A stretch of 64,000 nucleotides of DNA from Rosellinia necatrix (lineage: Eukaryota; Ascomycota; Sordariomycetes; Xylariales; Xylariaceae), in the NCBI GenBank assembly GCA_021209875.1, contig JAGYVD010000002.1:5456001-5520000 (forward strand). The letters run 5' to 3'. This document shows positions 25,501 to 37,756 of the stretch, one piece after another. The first letter of the stretch is position 1; each line of letters begins with the position of its first letter. Made by a program: the position numbers and the translations under genes. A model generated the notes under the pieces. The model saw only the letters and a program-made list of their open reading frames with translations. It searched no databases and was not told where the DNA came from.

Positions 25501-28500
25501 TAGCAGGGGTTTTTCCAAAAACGTGAGGCTAAAGCCAGAGAACTACTAGCGAGTTGCAGATCCCTGGGGACTAAGTATCAAGACCAGCGAGGATTGTTGG
25601 GCACAAGGCTAACGAATTATAGGCGACGGAGTTCTATCGTACGAAATGTGACTCTATTTTAGGCGGCTCGCTACGGTTCACTAAACTAAGGCTTATAAGG
25701 ATTTGACAGCTGCCTGATCCATGCACAGATCCTGACCGGTATCCCCGGACTCGTCTACCCATGTACATCATCACCTCCTGTCATCTTCAAGGAATATACT
25801 AAGGACAAGCAGATAATAACTAAAGTCCTCAAATTAGATGGCACAGCAGATCCGAATTACAGTGAACGTCTTTTTATCGCCCATCAAGCGGACAAACCTT
25901 TGAGGATGGTGCCTGTTCCGCGCCACATTCCGGGGCACCCCATGCTTGCTGGGTGGTGATGATAGAACTTTTTACCATGTCAAAACCATCCTACTTATTA
26001 CTGATCATATCCGGCCTTTTCTGGAATATGTTCTCCATGCCGCCCCCTACGACGATGATTACGTACCAAAAAGATGTGATAAGCTAAGAATGTTCGTTCA
26101 TGTCGCTTCCGCCGACGGGATTTGTATTCAAAGGGTAACCCGTCGTTCCCCAGTGATAACTACCACATCCACTCGGCTAGGTTCCGGGGGTAGAGTAAAC
26201 TGACTCCGAGGAGAATCGTTAGCATTTGATTCGCGTTGATAAGACGAGGCTTTGTCAATCATATCAATAGCGGCGGGATATATATAATGGCTCCCCGTCG
26301 AATAACGGCGCCAAAACCCCAACATCTGACTCCTCACTCGCCTCACTCTTGGGGATCGGTGGGGGGTATGCTTGACCCCCCCCTGGCAAAACCCAAGACG
26401 AAACTTGAAGGGTGCGCCGCGAATAACACCACGCACACACACTGCTTGCTGTCTTACACTGCCATTTCTTACGGTACCAACGACCCGGAAATATTACCCC
26501 CGTAGATACATGCACCCCCCGGTCCGTGAATTGCTTTGGCGAACCCAATGGGCTGGATACCCGACGGCACACTAAATGAGACCCGCTTGATACCATAGTA
26601 CAGTACACTATATACACATAGATGGTGGGGGTTGAGTGTTTAGTTTTTATACAGTAGTTACAGATAATCTGAATCTTTGGACAGCACTACTAAGCCTCAT
26701 GCTTACGAATTTTCGGAAGGTTTCCGGGGTCTGAGCGGTTCTGGCCCATGTTTCATGAGTTTGATGACAAGGTAGATAGGAAGGTAGATAAACTATAGAT
26801 CCTCGACGTGATAATGAACATTCCGAAACAGATGATGTAAACAGACAATATATAATGGAGGCAAATTAGTCTGCCTCGGAGCTGGTGATCAAGTACACAA
26901 CAAGCAAAATGAGCCGAGATGGAGTGCAGTCCTTGTATGGTGCTTGCCTCCTCTATCCCCCCTTCCCCCCCCAGTCTAACAAGGGTTGGTAGCGCGCGCC
27001 ACCAAGTGATCTCGAACACGGGAACCAGAGAATGGGAATCTGCTAGTGGGGCGCTAGGCCCGGATGCGGCAAGTTGGGCGAGGATCGGTCGACGCCGCTC
27101 TGGGAACGATATATGAGAGATTGAAACCGGTCGATCCATTTTCTCTCGGGATGTTTTTCTGCTCATTTCAGATCCCGTTTTCATTTACAAGGACACCCTA
27201 TCCCCCGGAGCCGGGAGAATGGGAAGGCAAGATTTAGGGGGGGGGTAGGGGAAGAAAAAAAAAATCACATGGCTCTTCTTTCCTTATAAACATACGAAGT
27301 GGCTCGTGCCTATACTGGTAATTCCCACGAGGTTCGGCGGACCAAGAAACGTCCACCGCCGGTTGGGATAATGGAAGCGGCCCTCTTCTAATGATGATTG
27401 GGACAAAAACCAAGCCCCCCTTTTTTCTCTTTTCTTTTTTTTTGTTGCCATCAGCCCTGTGGTATAGGGAACAGCCACTGCCGTGTCACCGGGTGGACGT
27501 GATTCGTAGCCACGAGGACGACACATACACACACACACATACACACATACACACCACACCCACTGAGAGAAGTATCCTCCTGTCTTTTCTCCCTGCTCTC
27601 GTCTCCTCTGATCTGTGGATCATTGCATCAATCTGTGGATCGGCGAATCGGATGCGTAAGGGTAGGGGAGGAAGATGAAGTCACTTGGCGGTTAGCCGGG
27701 CCCTTGTGCCTCATATGACTTGTGCGAGACTTGAACCGATTGGTTCCACGAAAAGTCGTCAAACCGCCTTGCTTTGATTTTGTGCACAAGGGGCGATCAC
27801 CACGCTTACCCAGACTGATCTAATAATAAGTAAACTAGCGTTCTATTCCTCGGGTTTTTTCCGGGTGGTCCTAAATCTCCGGTATAAGATTTCCTGTATG
27901 TAACTCTAGTATACCGCACAGGTGTGTCCAAATGCATGCGGCTGGTTCAAGGGTAAACTCCATAGCCAGCTCATAGTCGGCACACTGTATACATATCTAA
28001 ACCTTGTGGCAGGGCTGCAGCTGCATGACTAGGTATGATGATAGTGTACAGTCTACAACTTTCTTATATGCCGGACTCAACCCAAAAGCTACAAGGTGAA
28101 AAATTCGCTGAAGTTAATCGATTTGAGATTTTCAAGAGGACCCACAAAGGACAAGTTTCGAACCTAGCTTACCAGCAAATGTGTTTGCGTCAAAAATACG
28201 GATTACATTACCTATGGAGGTTGTAGACAGTGGAAGCAAACTTGTACACCACCATTAACACCAGCTGTAGGCGGTTGTCTACAGCTGTGCATCATAGCTT
28301 AGATATAGGAATTTTTGTACCGCCCTGTTCTTACTCAGATACTTTAGCGTATACCCAAATTCTGGAACCACGCGGCGATGTGGGATGGTCTAACCCATAT
28401 GGGGACCCATGTCAACACCATGGAGTCTCCTATTCTGGATTAGCTACCAAATCCTATTATCTTGGTCATGCCATTCGTGGGTGAGATTCACGGCAAGGTC

Positions 28501-29156
28501 AAATTGCTAATACACTGACGGTTCGATGGCGGGAATCTTCTAGGCACACGTTTGGAATAGTTCTGTAGTATACGGCATAGCTAGCACGGGTATTGGGCAG
28601 CGTTGCATGAGAAATAGTTTGGGAATTGCTAAAAAACTTTCATCTCCTAAGCGAAATTCAACCCGGGGATACAAGCCTGGATACCTTGTCTAGGAATGCC
28701 GAGACTCGAGATCCCGATACCCAATCTAGCCGTATGGCTCCCCTATAGTAGTATCCCTCTATAGACGACCAAAAGTGAAGATGCCGAACCGAAAATCGTT
28801 CCGGTAAACGTGATATCGTGAACCGACGAACTCCATCTAAAAGGGAATAAAAAGAAAACCCCCATCAAATAAACCACACGTCCCACAATGACTACAACGA
28901 TAGTCTAGGATACCAAACCAATCCCACCCCGCCTTGTAGTTCTCAAGCCGCATGTGGCCGTGGGGCCTCAACAGATATTTATTTTTCTGACCAGGCTCTC
29001 TTAGTCTCCCTCTACCGTGGAACGCTTTAGATAGAGAAACCGTTCTCGGACAAGGTAGCCAATAATCTTCTTTCCGAGCTTGCTTTTTTTTTTTTCCCCC
29101 ATGATGATGATTAGCTAGGCGGGTCGTGAATGTGTATTAGTTGGTAATACTAGGTA
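22555..29156. other. Gene-poor region, no supportable gene
   Basis: About 6.6 kb with stop-rich frames on both strands. The longest ATG-initiated frames (24587-25123 +, 178 codons; 26753-27184 -, 143 codons) have irregular composition and match no family I recognise. A CA-type repeat is at about 27521-27558, with short poly-A and poly-T runs near 27255 and 27430. I see no transposase, reverse transcriptase or long terminal repeats, though a heavily decayed element cannot be excluded by eye. Confidence 0.55.
27521..27558. repeat. CA dinucleotide-rich repeat
   Basis: Imperfect ACACAT/CACACA tract of about 38 nt in gene-poor DNA. Confidence 0.75.
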
Positions 29157-29672
29157 TTACCAGATGGGGGTTGGCGACTTACACGGCGATTCACGGGCCA
29201 CGGACGAAGAACGCACTCGAATATTCCGGCTCGTGATCTGGGCCGTGTGTATCATGGAGGGCGGCATGGAATTATAGTCCATCTTGTAGGCGTTGACCTG
29301 GAGGGTGTAGGTCCCGGAGGTGGTGATGACGAGGTCGGTGAAGACGGCGAAGGTGCTGTAGCTTCTGCTTCCTCTCGGAAGGGCGTCGAGCGTTTGCGGA
29401 GACGCCTGAAGCGTGCCCTGCAGGATGTTTTCCCCGTAGATGACGGTGCCGTGGGCGTCCACGAGCTGGATCTGGAAGAAGGTGTCCGGGTCGGCCTGGC
29501 AGCCCACTACCAGAGGCGGATAGAGAACCGCTCCCCTCTGCACCTGAACGGGTGGCTCGACTGCGATAGACACCATATTGGCTGTATTCGGCACCGGAGC
29601 AGTATAATCATAAGAAGGCTGATCATGTCCCCGGTAAGGTATGTAGTATTTGTGTCCCCGAAAGGGAACCAT
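29157..29672 (-). CDS. Divergent velvet-domain protein
   Basis: An open frame of 171 codons from an ATG at 29672. Residues about 36-150 read like a velvet domain: EPPVQVQRGAVLYPPLVV, then a strand-turn pattern ending in ENILQGTLQASPQTL, then STFAVFTDLVITTSGTYTLQ, which parallels the FVFPDLSI...EGxYRLRF signature of VeA/VelB/VosA. The family consists of fungal DNA-binding regulators of development and secondary metabolism with an NF-kB-like fold. The usual N-terminal motif with an invariant Arg/Cys pair is degenerate here. A GTAAGT donor at 29177-29182 follows SVARESP, so the last nine codons may be intron read-through and a further exon may exist downstream. A TATA-like TATAAAAC lies about 25 nt before the ATG. 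The assignment is by pattern only. Confidence 0.6.
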   Translation of the reverse strand: MVPFRGHKYYIPYRGHDQPSYDYTAPVPNTANMVSIAVEPPVQVQRGAVLYPPLVVGCQADPDTFFQIQLVDAHGTVIYGENILQGTLQASPQTLDALPRGSRSYSTFAVFTDLVITTSGTYTLQVNAYKMDYNSMPPSMIHTAQITSRNIRVRSSSVARESPCKSPTPIW

Positions 29673-32600
29673 GGGTGACGGTTGAGATAGCGGCTTGTTT
29701 TATACATGATATAAATACGCCGTGTATCCACAATGAGAAGGAGGGAAAGTGATAACTGGAACAAGCCCATAGAAGTGACAGTGGCTCATGCTGAGAGGCA
29801 TTGGTGGGGAAGCAACGGTTGTTGGGTAGCTCCCATGAGACTACGATATTGGGGGATAATGAAAACATGAGGTTCTGCGCTAAGTACGAAGCATGTCGAA
29901 TAATACCGACTCGACTCGGCCGGCTTGAGCGTATGGCACCGCCGCAATGCTGGGCAAGGTCGCCGCGTACGTATAAGGGGGCGGCATGGTACGGTTTCTT
30001 TTGCCCTTTCTGTCTCCCTTTTTGCTTTTCCCCGGTTATCCTCGCGACTGGATCCTGTACACTATGGAGAATACGACGCGTACCAAAAGTTATCAATAAA
30101 CCCCTGGCTTTGCTGAGCAAGGCTGCTGCCACTCACCTTGTCAAGCCTCGAGACTGGTGAGGCTGCTCTCTGACACAACTCTCGTCCTGGGGTACCGCTG
30201 CAAACCCTGGTCAGCCCTTCAAGCGCCACCCTAGAGTTGGTCCATAGAGAGAGCGTTTATCCCTCTATAAATATGTGCTTCCATTGCTCCGTGGCTGGGC
30301 CGGAATTGACGGATCAAAGTGACCCTTTAACACACAATTACAGTGATAATAGGCAAAGCAGTGAGTAAACAAGTACATACAAGTGGTGAGAAATGTCCTA
30401 TTTTGGTTCCCTTACTAAGCTGTTAAATGGAGCCTGGGCTGTGAGATTTGAAGCTACACCACACTACTTGTAACTACATCTTACGTAGTTCTCTATGACA
30501 TCAGCGGCCTAATTCGATCTGGCTTGGTCATCTGGCGATGTGCAGTGGTTAGGTAGTTACTGCACGAATATGTAGATGATACTCCCATGCCTAGGCATAC
30601 ATGCAGCTAGAGCGGTGGACACCTGCCTCACCGAGTGTAGATTGATTGTTTACAGTGGCACTGTCTACTGTCTGCACTGCAAGGTGTATGTACATGCCTA
30701 GCGGGTATGCACACTGTTCAGTAATCAAACACAGGCAGAGGCAGGGCAGCCACCTTGCATGTGGATGCAGGGGAGTTGGTCTAAGACAAGGGTTACTCGA
30801 TTGTCGGGATTTACTCACTGACGCAACGCATTATGCATGGAACTTGTTTGACGACCTCTCAACCTACTGCCTTTCTATGAACTGCGAGCAGATATTGGAG
30901 AACGAGTATGGACACCCCCCCCTCCCCTTCCCCCATAAGAAGAGCGCTTTCGCATTGGCAACATATACCGCAACTATGGATAAAATACTGACGAATATGG
31001 ACATCATGGAATGAATAGTATACTGTGTGGATCGGTGGTATAAAAGAGAAAAAAGTGGATTCTTATTTATCTGCAATAAATATTTATCTAAGCACATATA
31101 GCCACCAAGTCTCCATGATCCGTGATCCGTCATAGGTACTTACTCTTTTCCGCCGTATGACGGATCAGCTACCGCCTTATATATATTGCTGTTGGTGGCA
31201 AGAACAATAACGACGGAAATTCATGTGGGAGTTTCATTCAGCAGAGAATAGACACTTCTTTACGTGGTAGTGCAGTCTAGGTACCTGAGAGATAAAAGAG
31301 TCCAAATCTTCTCGTGTGAATGGGTCGACCCCCTCTATGGGATGTATCTCATTGACGCTTTGAACATCACTCGGGTGGATGCTCCCCGGGATGGGTGTAG
31401 GGTGGGGGACAGTAGCTGTTGAGGCCGCGGAAACGGTCTAGAGTTCCCCGGCGTGTTCAAGGAATAAATATTATACCTATCAGATTCAACAGGTATAGAA
31501 ACCCCATTTTCTGCAGTTCTTGAGACAATGTGGATTGGCAAGGATTCTTTGACCTGTCCTGGAAAATTGCCGGGCGTTGATGCCCGATTGTGTTATCACA
31601 GTTATTCATATCGCTTCTCCCTTGCTCCGTACTTGAGTCTCATTATTGGATACCTTTGTGGACTTGCTGGGTGTCCCATCCGAGTCTCTTATTATTGTCT
31701 AATCGACTAACCCGTGAGAGTTGGACTAGCCGATTGCGGATCTCAGTTGCCAAGCCCATTCCAGCATCATGGTTTGCGTTTGGTCAGGGTGTGCCCTGTT
31801 TGGCCGGGGATGGCCAAACGGCGTAGTCATCGACCGGTATTAACGAGACCTCCGTGACCCTTGATCCTTCATAAAGCCGACTTCATAGTGAAGACAATGT
31901 CTTCATAGTCTAGGCCCCGGATAGTCACAGCGTCAATGGTCTTGTCTGTCCCTCGGTCGTGGTTATTGGGATATAGTGAACGCGGCCTGTCCCATGGCCG
32001 GATCGCCCGGGAGGCGTCGAGGCGGCAAGCCACCCCTCTAAGAACCGAAATATCAGTTAATATACCCCGAGCGGTCTTGCTGTGGGGTTTATGCAGGACT
32101 GGCTTGGATGCTATCATTGATATCCGAATTTTGTATTTGTGATCATCTTTGAGACCGAAACCGTTGGTTGACAACGGCCTACGCCAGACCGGTCTTGTGA
32201 GTTTCTTGTCTCAACAACTACACCGCTTTCTCTCTCCGATCTTCAGCCACCGAGTATCTAGCCTCTTGACGACATTTTTAGATATCGAGGATTCCGAGAT
32301 GACCCACCAGTAGTCGACTCTGGAAAATCTAACAGGCGCCACCAATGCAGTGCATGGAGCTTGTAATCGCGGGCGAGTAGGCCGTAAAAAGGTTAATAAC
32401 TCATGCATGAGTCTCAGAACGTGGTTTCGTGGAGGCTGGTTAGAGCCTCCAGAGGCGAATTGCGTAGGTAGCGATCGAGGTCTAGACCATCTCGGGTCAC
32501 CACGAGCCTATCGAATTCTTGAAACAATCCATGACAAGTGCCGTAGTGATTCTATCGGCATCTCATCCACAACTGGGCATTATAGCTGCACCAGGACTCT

Positions 32601-33330
32601 CCTGCGAAACATTGAACTTTTTTGTTTCGCCTTTCTAGTATCGTCACTGGGATGAGAGTGCCGGGGCTGGAATGGGGGTCTGCGCCCGAGATGTGCTGTC
32701 TATGGGATTCGACTTTCGTGATGTTATAAAATCGAGCCCTTGTATCCATCATTGCATCGGCCGCGAGTAGGTATCCGTAGTAGAGGTACTCGTGGCAGAG
32801 CTGGTTTAATACAAAGTTTCAGGTGATCGCGGATGTTGACGCGTTAGCGGGTAGTGCGCAGAATCACGCCCCGACTAGAAGTGGCGTTGGATGGCGCTAT
32901 ACGGGTGATCTGATGATACCACGGGATCTGAAACCAGCTCGAAGGCCCAAAGTGGCCCCGGGGTATCTCTAATAATGCTCATGGCTCCAATTCGAGCTCG
33001 ACTTTCAGGCCTATATACACTGTTGTACAATGAGAGCGGTGGTTGCTGTGTGATAATGTACAAAGTGCAGGTGTGATATCCTGGATCTAGTCTCAGGATA
33101 TGACCTGGCTTCCTGTTGTTTCTTAGCCTCTCCCTCGCGGTGTCGGAAGTGTAGATATAGTGGAGGCTTGGGACAGGATAGGGCATGATTGATGTACGGT
33201 ATGTGGCGCGTAAGACGAAATGCGGTTGTGGTGAAATCCCGACCTGTTTCCCCTGCCTTAATGGCCCCCTCCCACCGCCCGACACAGCGAAGAGCCGATC
33301 GTGCTAGCCTCCTCGGCCGGCCTAGCGCAA
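29673..33330. other. Gene-poor region between the velvet-like and BolA genes
   Basis: No gene is supported in about 3.7 kb. Several frames of 60-170 codons exist on both strands, but none shows a family motif, signal peptide or consistent splice structure. The first 100 bases are the likely promoter of the velvet-like gene. Confidence 0.55.
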
Positions 33331-33795
33331 TCATGGCGTCCTTGTGCGCAGCTGGATGCCATGCCAACTCTTCATCTCCTCACCCAGCACGGCGTTGACC
33401 ATGCGTTGCTGTTTCAGCAAGCCCACACCACGGAACTTTTCAGATGCGATCTCGATCCCGTACATAGAGCCGCAGCCACCAGAGATGTCCTGCACCACCA
33501 GCTCGGTGGGATCAAACCCGGCCAATAGCTTGTCCCATATGGCTGACTCTGCATCGTTGAGGTAGTCTGGTTTCTCAGGCGTGGCGGGCGTGGCGGGCGT
33601 GGCGGGCTCGGGCGGACTTGATGTGGTCGAGAACCGTAAGGCGTGGGGGGTTCGGGTCGGCTGGGGGCTTCTTGCCGGTAGAAGGACTTTCAGTTGCACG
33701 TGTAAGGCCAACCCGCCGACAGGTCTTGTTCGGATAGCCGGAGATGCCTGCCGAAGTGCAGAGACGGTGATGCGGCGGTGTTGAGAGCGCAGCAT
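33331..33795 (-). CDS. bol3: Mitochondrial BolA-like protein
   Basis: A single exon of 154 codons from an ATG at 33795. Residues 1 to about 60 contain many Arg and no Asp or Glu, as expected for a mitochondrial presequence. A Pro/Ala/Thr spacer follows, including a threefold ATP repeat written by a 9-nt DNA repeat. The BolA domain (about 80-150) has ELVVQDISGGCGSMYGIEIA, then FRGVGLLKQQRMVNAVL and WHGIQLRT. It carries the conserved Cys of the GGCG loop and the invariant C-terminal His, both implicated in Fe-S ligation. By homology to Bol3/Aim1, it works with monothiol glutaredoxin and Nfu-type factors to deliver 4Fe-4S clusters to lipoate-dependent and other mitochondrial enzymes. An AT dinucleotide repeat begins only about 20 nt upstream of the ATG. 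Confidence 0.92.
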   Translation of the reverse strand: MLRSQHRRITVSALRQASPAIRTRPVGGLALHVQLKVLLPARSPQPTRTPHALRFSTTSSPPEPATPATPATPEKPDYLNDAESAIWDKLLAGFDPTELVVQDISGGCGSMYGIEIASEKFRGVGLLKQQRMVNAVLGEEMKSWHGIQLRTRTP

Positions 33796-33815
33796 TTCGC
33801 TAAGGCGGCTGAACT

Positions 33816-33852
33816 TATATATATATATATATATATATATATCTATATATAT
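33816..33852. repeat. AT dinucleotide repeat
   Basis: About 18 TA units with one C interruption near 33843, between the BolA start codon and the upstream 11-nt repeats. Confidence 0.9.
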
Positions 33853-33888
33853 GCCGCTAGGTTGATTATTGAAAGCGTGGATATGCTC

Positions 33889-33921
33889 GGGTGAGGTTTG
33901 GGTGAGGTTTGGGTGAGGTTT
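33889..33921. repeat. 11-nt tandem repeat GGGTGAGGTTT, three copies
   Basis: Three perfect copies (33889-33899, 33900-33910, 33911-33921) located about 95-125 nt upstream of the BolA start codon. On the minus strand it reads AAACCTCACCC. A regulatory role is possible but not shown. Confidence 0.85.
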
Positions 33922-34772
33922 CGATGGACAGAGTCACGTTGGCGTGCTGCGAGGATTGGTTGAGACGGAAAGGGTTGGAGTTGGTAGTGGTTGTTGGTTG
34001 TTGACAAGGATCGACATGACATGCAAAAGCTTTGTGCTGAAGATTGTTCAATGGCCCAGTTGAAGCGTAAAAAGGTTGAGTAATCATTTTCTGCAAGTGA
34101 AGTGCGTCCTGCGCTTTGATACATAGGCAGGTACGTACTAACTACTGCATCAAGACTAGGTTAGGTACTACATTGGCAGTTGTCTCCACGGGTACTTTAC
34201 ACCACTACCTACCTTAAAATACTCAATAGCCCAGGTTCAATGTAATGTAGTGTGGAGAGGCAGTAGTTAGATTATTATACTTGTGATAGCCATTGTTTGC
34301 TATTGCTTGTTGGGATTTTTATTATTGGAAGTAGTTACACGCAATTGTGTACTTGCTTCATTTCACAATGAGGGAACGCTGTCTATGAATAACTATACTT
34401 ATGTGCTTATGTTCATTAGGTGGTAGTTGGGGTTGATAGCACGTGCTTTTAAATATTTCTCACGAAACATGATTGGACTGTGTAATAAGCTTTGCTTTGA
34501 TAGGCTTAGCCAACTCACTATCTCCTTGCTACTCTACCAGGGCATTAACCTGACTTGGGCGATTCGGATAGGCGATAACGATAGGTACAAGATAGAAGAT
34601 AACTTAGTAGATTAGGCACCTACCTGGTGGGCACTTTGTATCACTTCGTAGGTGTGTTGTAGGTGTGTTGTATCCTAGACATGCTTTATATTTATACTAT
34701 TACATACATATCAAAACCACTACTCCACGAAACCTTGACCTGACCTACCCACCTCGGTAATCCAGGATGCAA

Positions 34773-37756
34773 TTACGAGTAGCGGATAGTGAAAGGGGCC
34801 GAGACGGCCACGTCCCAGTCCTTTGACCTCTTGGCATTGCCGAAGATGTGAAGGGCCTCGATGGAGAACTTGTACTCACCAGCGGGCACGTAGCTGCCGT
34901 CCGCGAGGCGACCATCGAAGGTGGCCGGGTACGCATCGCGGGAGGCGTAGTCGTAGGGCGACGCGAAGATGTCGCCCAGGTTCTTGGTGTTCTTGCCCTT
35001 GACCTGGAGCAGCTTGATGCTGATGCGGGGCGAGCCGAAGGCCATGAGCGCCACCGCCACCGGCAGGGTCGCCGCCGCGCCGGGCGTCTTGGAGAGCACA
35101 AAGGCCGCGCTGCCGCTGACGGGGTTCAGGTCCGGGTCCGTCGAGACGGCGAGGTAGCCGGTGTCTAGGACCTGGGTGCCGTATAGGCTGCCCACGGCGC
35201 CGTTGTACGGCAGCGAGAGGTTCTCGCCGTTGGTGCCGTTGAGGGTGATGTAGCCCGAGTAGACGGGGAGCCGGGCGCCGTCTAGCTTGGGGGGCGTCAC
35301 AGTCACGGCGACGACGGCACTGCCGCGGGCCGGCACGGTGATGGACGAGTGGCTCAGCTTGATCTTGGCGTACTCGTCGGTCACCTCGAGGCCGGGGAAC
35401 AGGTCGGGGTAGATGGAGTCGGAGAAGGTGTACGCCGTAGCCGCACCGACGGAACCTAGCTTATACGTCACCCTGTCCTTGCCCAAGTTCTTGATGGTGA
35501 ATGTCAAGGTCTTCTGAAGGTGGTCGGTGTCGTTGAAGGCGAGAGACGACCTGCTCAGGAGGGTGGTGGCATAGGCCGCGTCGTAGGCCTGAACGAGGCC
35601 GGCTCCGACTTGTGCCACAGGCGCAAAGATACCCGAGGCGCCGCCACCGGCGTTGTACAACCGCGGGTTCGCCGTAGAAGCAATCAGGTTCTCCAGAGTG
35701 GCGGGATCGAAAGTGCCGCGGACGTCAGCAATGAGAGCATAGATGCCGGCAACAAGAGGACAGGCCATTGAGGTGCCGGAGATGACAGCATAAGAACCAA
35801 GGGTCTGGGGATAGGTTGATAAGATGTTGCCACCGGGGGATGCGACCTGGGGCTTGACATCCATCTCGAAAGTCGGGTTCCATGTAGTGAAGGCGCTAGC
35901 AGATCCGCCGGTGAGGGTGTTGTCAGCGGTAATCAGTCTGTGTTGTGTTAGTGACATCACTCTACGAGTTTGGAGAGGAATCCCTTACGAGACTGCAGCC
36001 GTCTCCGGATCAGCCATGTCGAGAACAACTTTGGAACCGGCAGCGAGAGCTTTTACCCAGGCTTCACCTTGCGCTGAAGGAGTCTAAGGCCCAAGTTAGT
36101 GGCATACAAGAAGTCCTGGGCAAAATTACGACCTACCATGCCGACGGCCTTGATCGCCGTGACCTCATTTACCGCGGGGCCGGAAGCTCCAGTCGGGACA
36201 TTGTTGTAGAATAGGACATACTTGGCACCGGCATTGGCAGCATTGGTGGCCTTCTGGACGAAAGTGCAAGTACCACGACGAATTAAAACGATGTAACCGG
36301 AGAGATCCGGGGTGTCCGCAGGGAAAGCGGTGCAACCCTGGGCAGGATCGGCGGTATTGAAGTTGGGCGTCCAAATGGGGAGGTTGACACCAGCCCAGGC
36401 GGATGGGTCACCTGGAACGTAGCCGAAGGTCTCTGTCTCGCCGCCATCAACGCTGAAGGAGGAGTCGATGAGCAGCACGGGCGTAACCCAGTTGTCGATA
36501 GAAGCTATCGAGGTAACTCGCTTGCCGTTCGATGCCGTGCTGGCGTAGAACAGACCCATCGCGCCGGCGTTTCCAGCCGACACGGTACAGGGCACACCAG
36601 CAGCGACGATTCGGGATACGACAACAGCCCAGGGATCCTCACTCCAGCCCGAGGGGCCGCCGATGGACGCAGTGATAATGTTGGAACCAGCTTCGAAGGC
36701 TTGAATGTACGCCTCAATCAGAACATCGTTAGCTGCGCTTCCGGTGCAGCCGAAAACTCGGTATGCACCGAGGGTGACGCTGGGAGCGACACCGGTAAAG
36801 CCATACTCGTTCGCCTGCGCGGCAATGATACCGCTGACGTGGCTACCGTGACCGGCACATCCGTCATAGGGGCTAGGTGAATATTAGCCCTCGGTGCTCT
36901 CGCCTACGCCGGTTCTAGTGTTCTCCGGGATTGACTTACTCATCATCGGGAACGGGAGTGTTAAAGCCATCGTAGTCGTCGCCGACAATATCGGTACCAT
37001 AGGAGACCAAACAGCCAGGGCCGAAGCAACCTCCTAGCGCTGGGTGCGTATAATCAATACCGGTGTCGATGACAGCAATTTTGATACCCTTGCCGACAAT
37101 GCCTTTAGCCCGGAGCTTGTCCACCTGGGTCATGATGTGGGGCGAGAAGGTGTCATTGCCGAGTTGTCTCTTGATGTTGCTGTTGGCAATGCTCGCATCC
37201 TTGCTTTTACCCGTCCATATAACCTCATCCTTGGGGAGCTCGTAGATTCGGTTAGGCCATACGCGCTTAACGCTGGCCAGGCCTTCGAGCGCCGCAGCCT
37301 GATCTGCGGCGGACTCCGTATCATGGAACTGAATTGATACGCCCTTGAAGATCGAGGAGTCAAAGCTCACTGCGTAATTGTCAGCCAATGACCACATAGG
37401 GCACTGTGCTCTCTAGAACGAATCAAACAGCTCCAATTTCGGGGAACCATGGTACTCTTCAGATAGGTTCTCTTTGAGAGAATTGACCGGAGGCAAGTGA
37501 ATCCGTATTACTTACTGCGCGTCTCTGCCTTCGAGCCAACGCGGCTGAAAAACTCGGAGGCATCCTGTTCAAATCGTGCTAGGTTAGAAAAAAGAACAAT
37601 TAGAAGCAGGATTACAATGGAACGTACCTGTGAATCTTCGAACTCGACGACATAGCTACCGGTGAGGTGCTTGGCCTCCGGGTGTTTCCTTGCTTCGGCC
37701 GAGAGGAAACCCCCCGCGCTGGCAAGCAGCGAGAGCACAAAGCTGCTGCGAACCAT
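34773..37756 (-). CDS. Secreted subtilisin-like serine protease (S8A, Vpr type) with PA domain
   Basis: Six exons (37628-37756, 37516-37564, 36940-37369, 36137-36872, 35989-36083, 34773-35937) encode 867 residues. A signal peptide (residues 1 to about 20) is followed by an inhibitor-I9-like propeptide (GSYVVEFEDSQDASEFF) and the catalytic domain. The triad is complete: Asp161 in IAVIDTGIDYTHP, His211 in GCAGHGSHVSG and Ser536 in SGTSMACP. A PA domain is inserted between His and Ser (about 370-470). The C-terminal ~250 residues are a beta-rich Fn3/DUF1034-like region. The domain order matches fungal minor extracellular protease Vpr homologs. Introns are 63, 146, 67, 53 and 51 nt, all GT-AG. 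The enzyme is expected to be autoprocessed and to degrade extracellular protein. Confidence 0.93.

Larger units (their letters stand above)
33796..34772. other. Promoter-side region of the BolA gene, repeats only
   Basis: It contains the AT repeat (33816-33852) and an 11-nt triple repeat (33889-33921). The remainder is AT-rich and has no supportable gene. The 3' end of the subtilisin transcript should fall in the last few hundred bases. Confidence 0.6.

Noticed and set aside
26753..27184. Minus-strand frame of 143 codons starting with ATG
   Set aside because: Irregular composition, no recognised domain and no splice or promoter support. The C-terminal hydrophobic stretch comes from AT-rich DNA.
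27720..27790. Second tRNA-like word GGTTCAAGTCT on the minus strand
   Set aside because: Flanking bases do not form a T-stem, and no cloverleaf can be drawn.
22555..29156. Decayed transposon in the gene-poor stretch
   Set aside because: I looked for terminal repeats, reverse transcriptase or transposase motifs and found none readable. Extensive mutation could hide one, but the sequence does not support the call.
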